Shown here piece after piece: positions 63,996 to 64,000 of a DNA stretch of 64,000 bases (position 1 is its first letter; each line of letters begins with the position of its first letter). The notes under the pieces were generated by a model that saw only the letters and a list, made by a program, of their open reading frames with translations, made no database searches and had not been told where the DNA came from. Location of the stretch: the NCBI GenBank assembly GCA_030729785.1, contig JANQWS010000023.1, positions 1-64,000 on the forward strand, given 5' to 3'. The position numbers and the translations under genes are program-made. Origin of the DNA: Algoriphagus sp. Its GTDB lineage: Bacteria; Bacteroidota; Bacteroidia; Cytophagales; Cyclobacteriaceae.

Positions 63996-64000
63996 AGATT

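Overview
The window looks like a chromosomal stretch of a Bacteroidota bacterium, most likely order Cytophagales (Cyclobacteriaceae/Algoriphagus-like); the genus is an inference. The grounds are Bacteroidota-type promoters (TTTG, about 20 bp, TAnnTTTG) in front of several genes, an almost complete lack of Shine-Dalgarno sequences, a primary sigma factor without region 1.1, bacillithiol biosynthesis (BshB1), and lineage-typical families (DUF5686 with a carboxypeptidase-like regulatory domain, DUF349, START-like protein, DUF2911, YqgE, LptF/G with a long periplasmic insert). Genes are AT-leaning and densely packed. No CRISPR array, rRNA operon, intact prophage or transposase was seen.

Layout. 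1-319: edge of a probable integrative element, with the N-terminus of a zinc-ribbon/HTH protein, phased short repeats, and the 3' end of mnmE, which carries the sequence used as attB by SGI1-like islands. 320-6780 (minus): a tightly coupled seven-gene operon running DtxR-family regulator, metal-binding lipoprotein, ABC ATPase, a permease fused to a DtxR-like domain, a second permease, a thioredoxin-fold protein and mnmE, headed by a promoter and a perfect 8-bp-arm palindrome. 7.3-16 kb: dapD, a TPR lipoprotein, an exported DnaJ-zinc-finger-like protein, a flavoprotein, a hydrolase, L-2-hydroxyglutarate oxidase and a DUF5686 outer-membrane protein. 16-32 kb: housekeeping core (thrS-infC-rpmI-rplT, tRNA-Met with a broken copy beside it, lptF/G-like, rpsO, pnp, rpoD, trxB, M23 peptidase, bshB1, pdxH, yqgE, DUF349, tRNA-Thr).

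32-44 kb is catabolic and exported: a Tat-exported M24 peptidase, an OYE-like oxidoreductase, a purple-acid-phosphatase-like enzyme, and a minus-strand cluster of Gfo/Idh/MocA oxidoreductase, sugar isomerase-like TIM barrel and a 1167-residue lipoprotein joining ThuA, dehydrogenase propeller, HEAT and azurin-like copper domains, then a DASS transporter. 44-48 kb holds an S9-M1 exopeptidase pair. 48.8-58.9 kb holds genes linked to molybdenum hydroxylases (XdhC, a MocA-like cytidylyltransferase, and a two-subunit IorAB-type hydroxylase), interrupted by Uma2, cysteine desulfurase and glnS. 59-64 kb holds another Gfo/Idh/MocA oxidoreductase, DUF2911, hrpB and a HEAT-like protein.

The points most worth following up are the mnmE 3'-end integration site, the permease-DtxR fusion with its operator (a near-identical palindrome recurs before yqgE), the ThuA/propeller/cupredoxin lipoprotein, the broken tRNA-Met copy joined to a GC-rich intergenic repeat, and a gene-poor segment next to dapD with an unexplained terminator.
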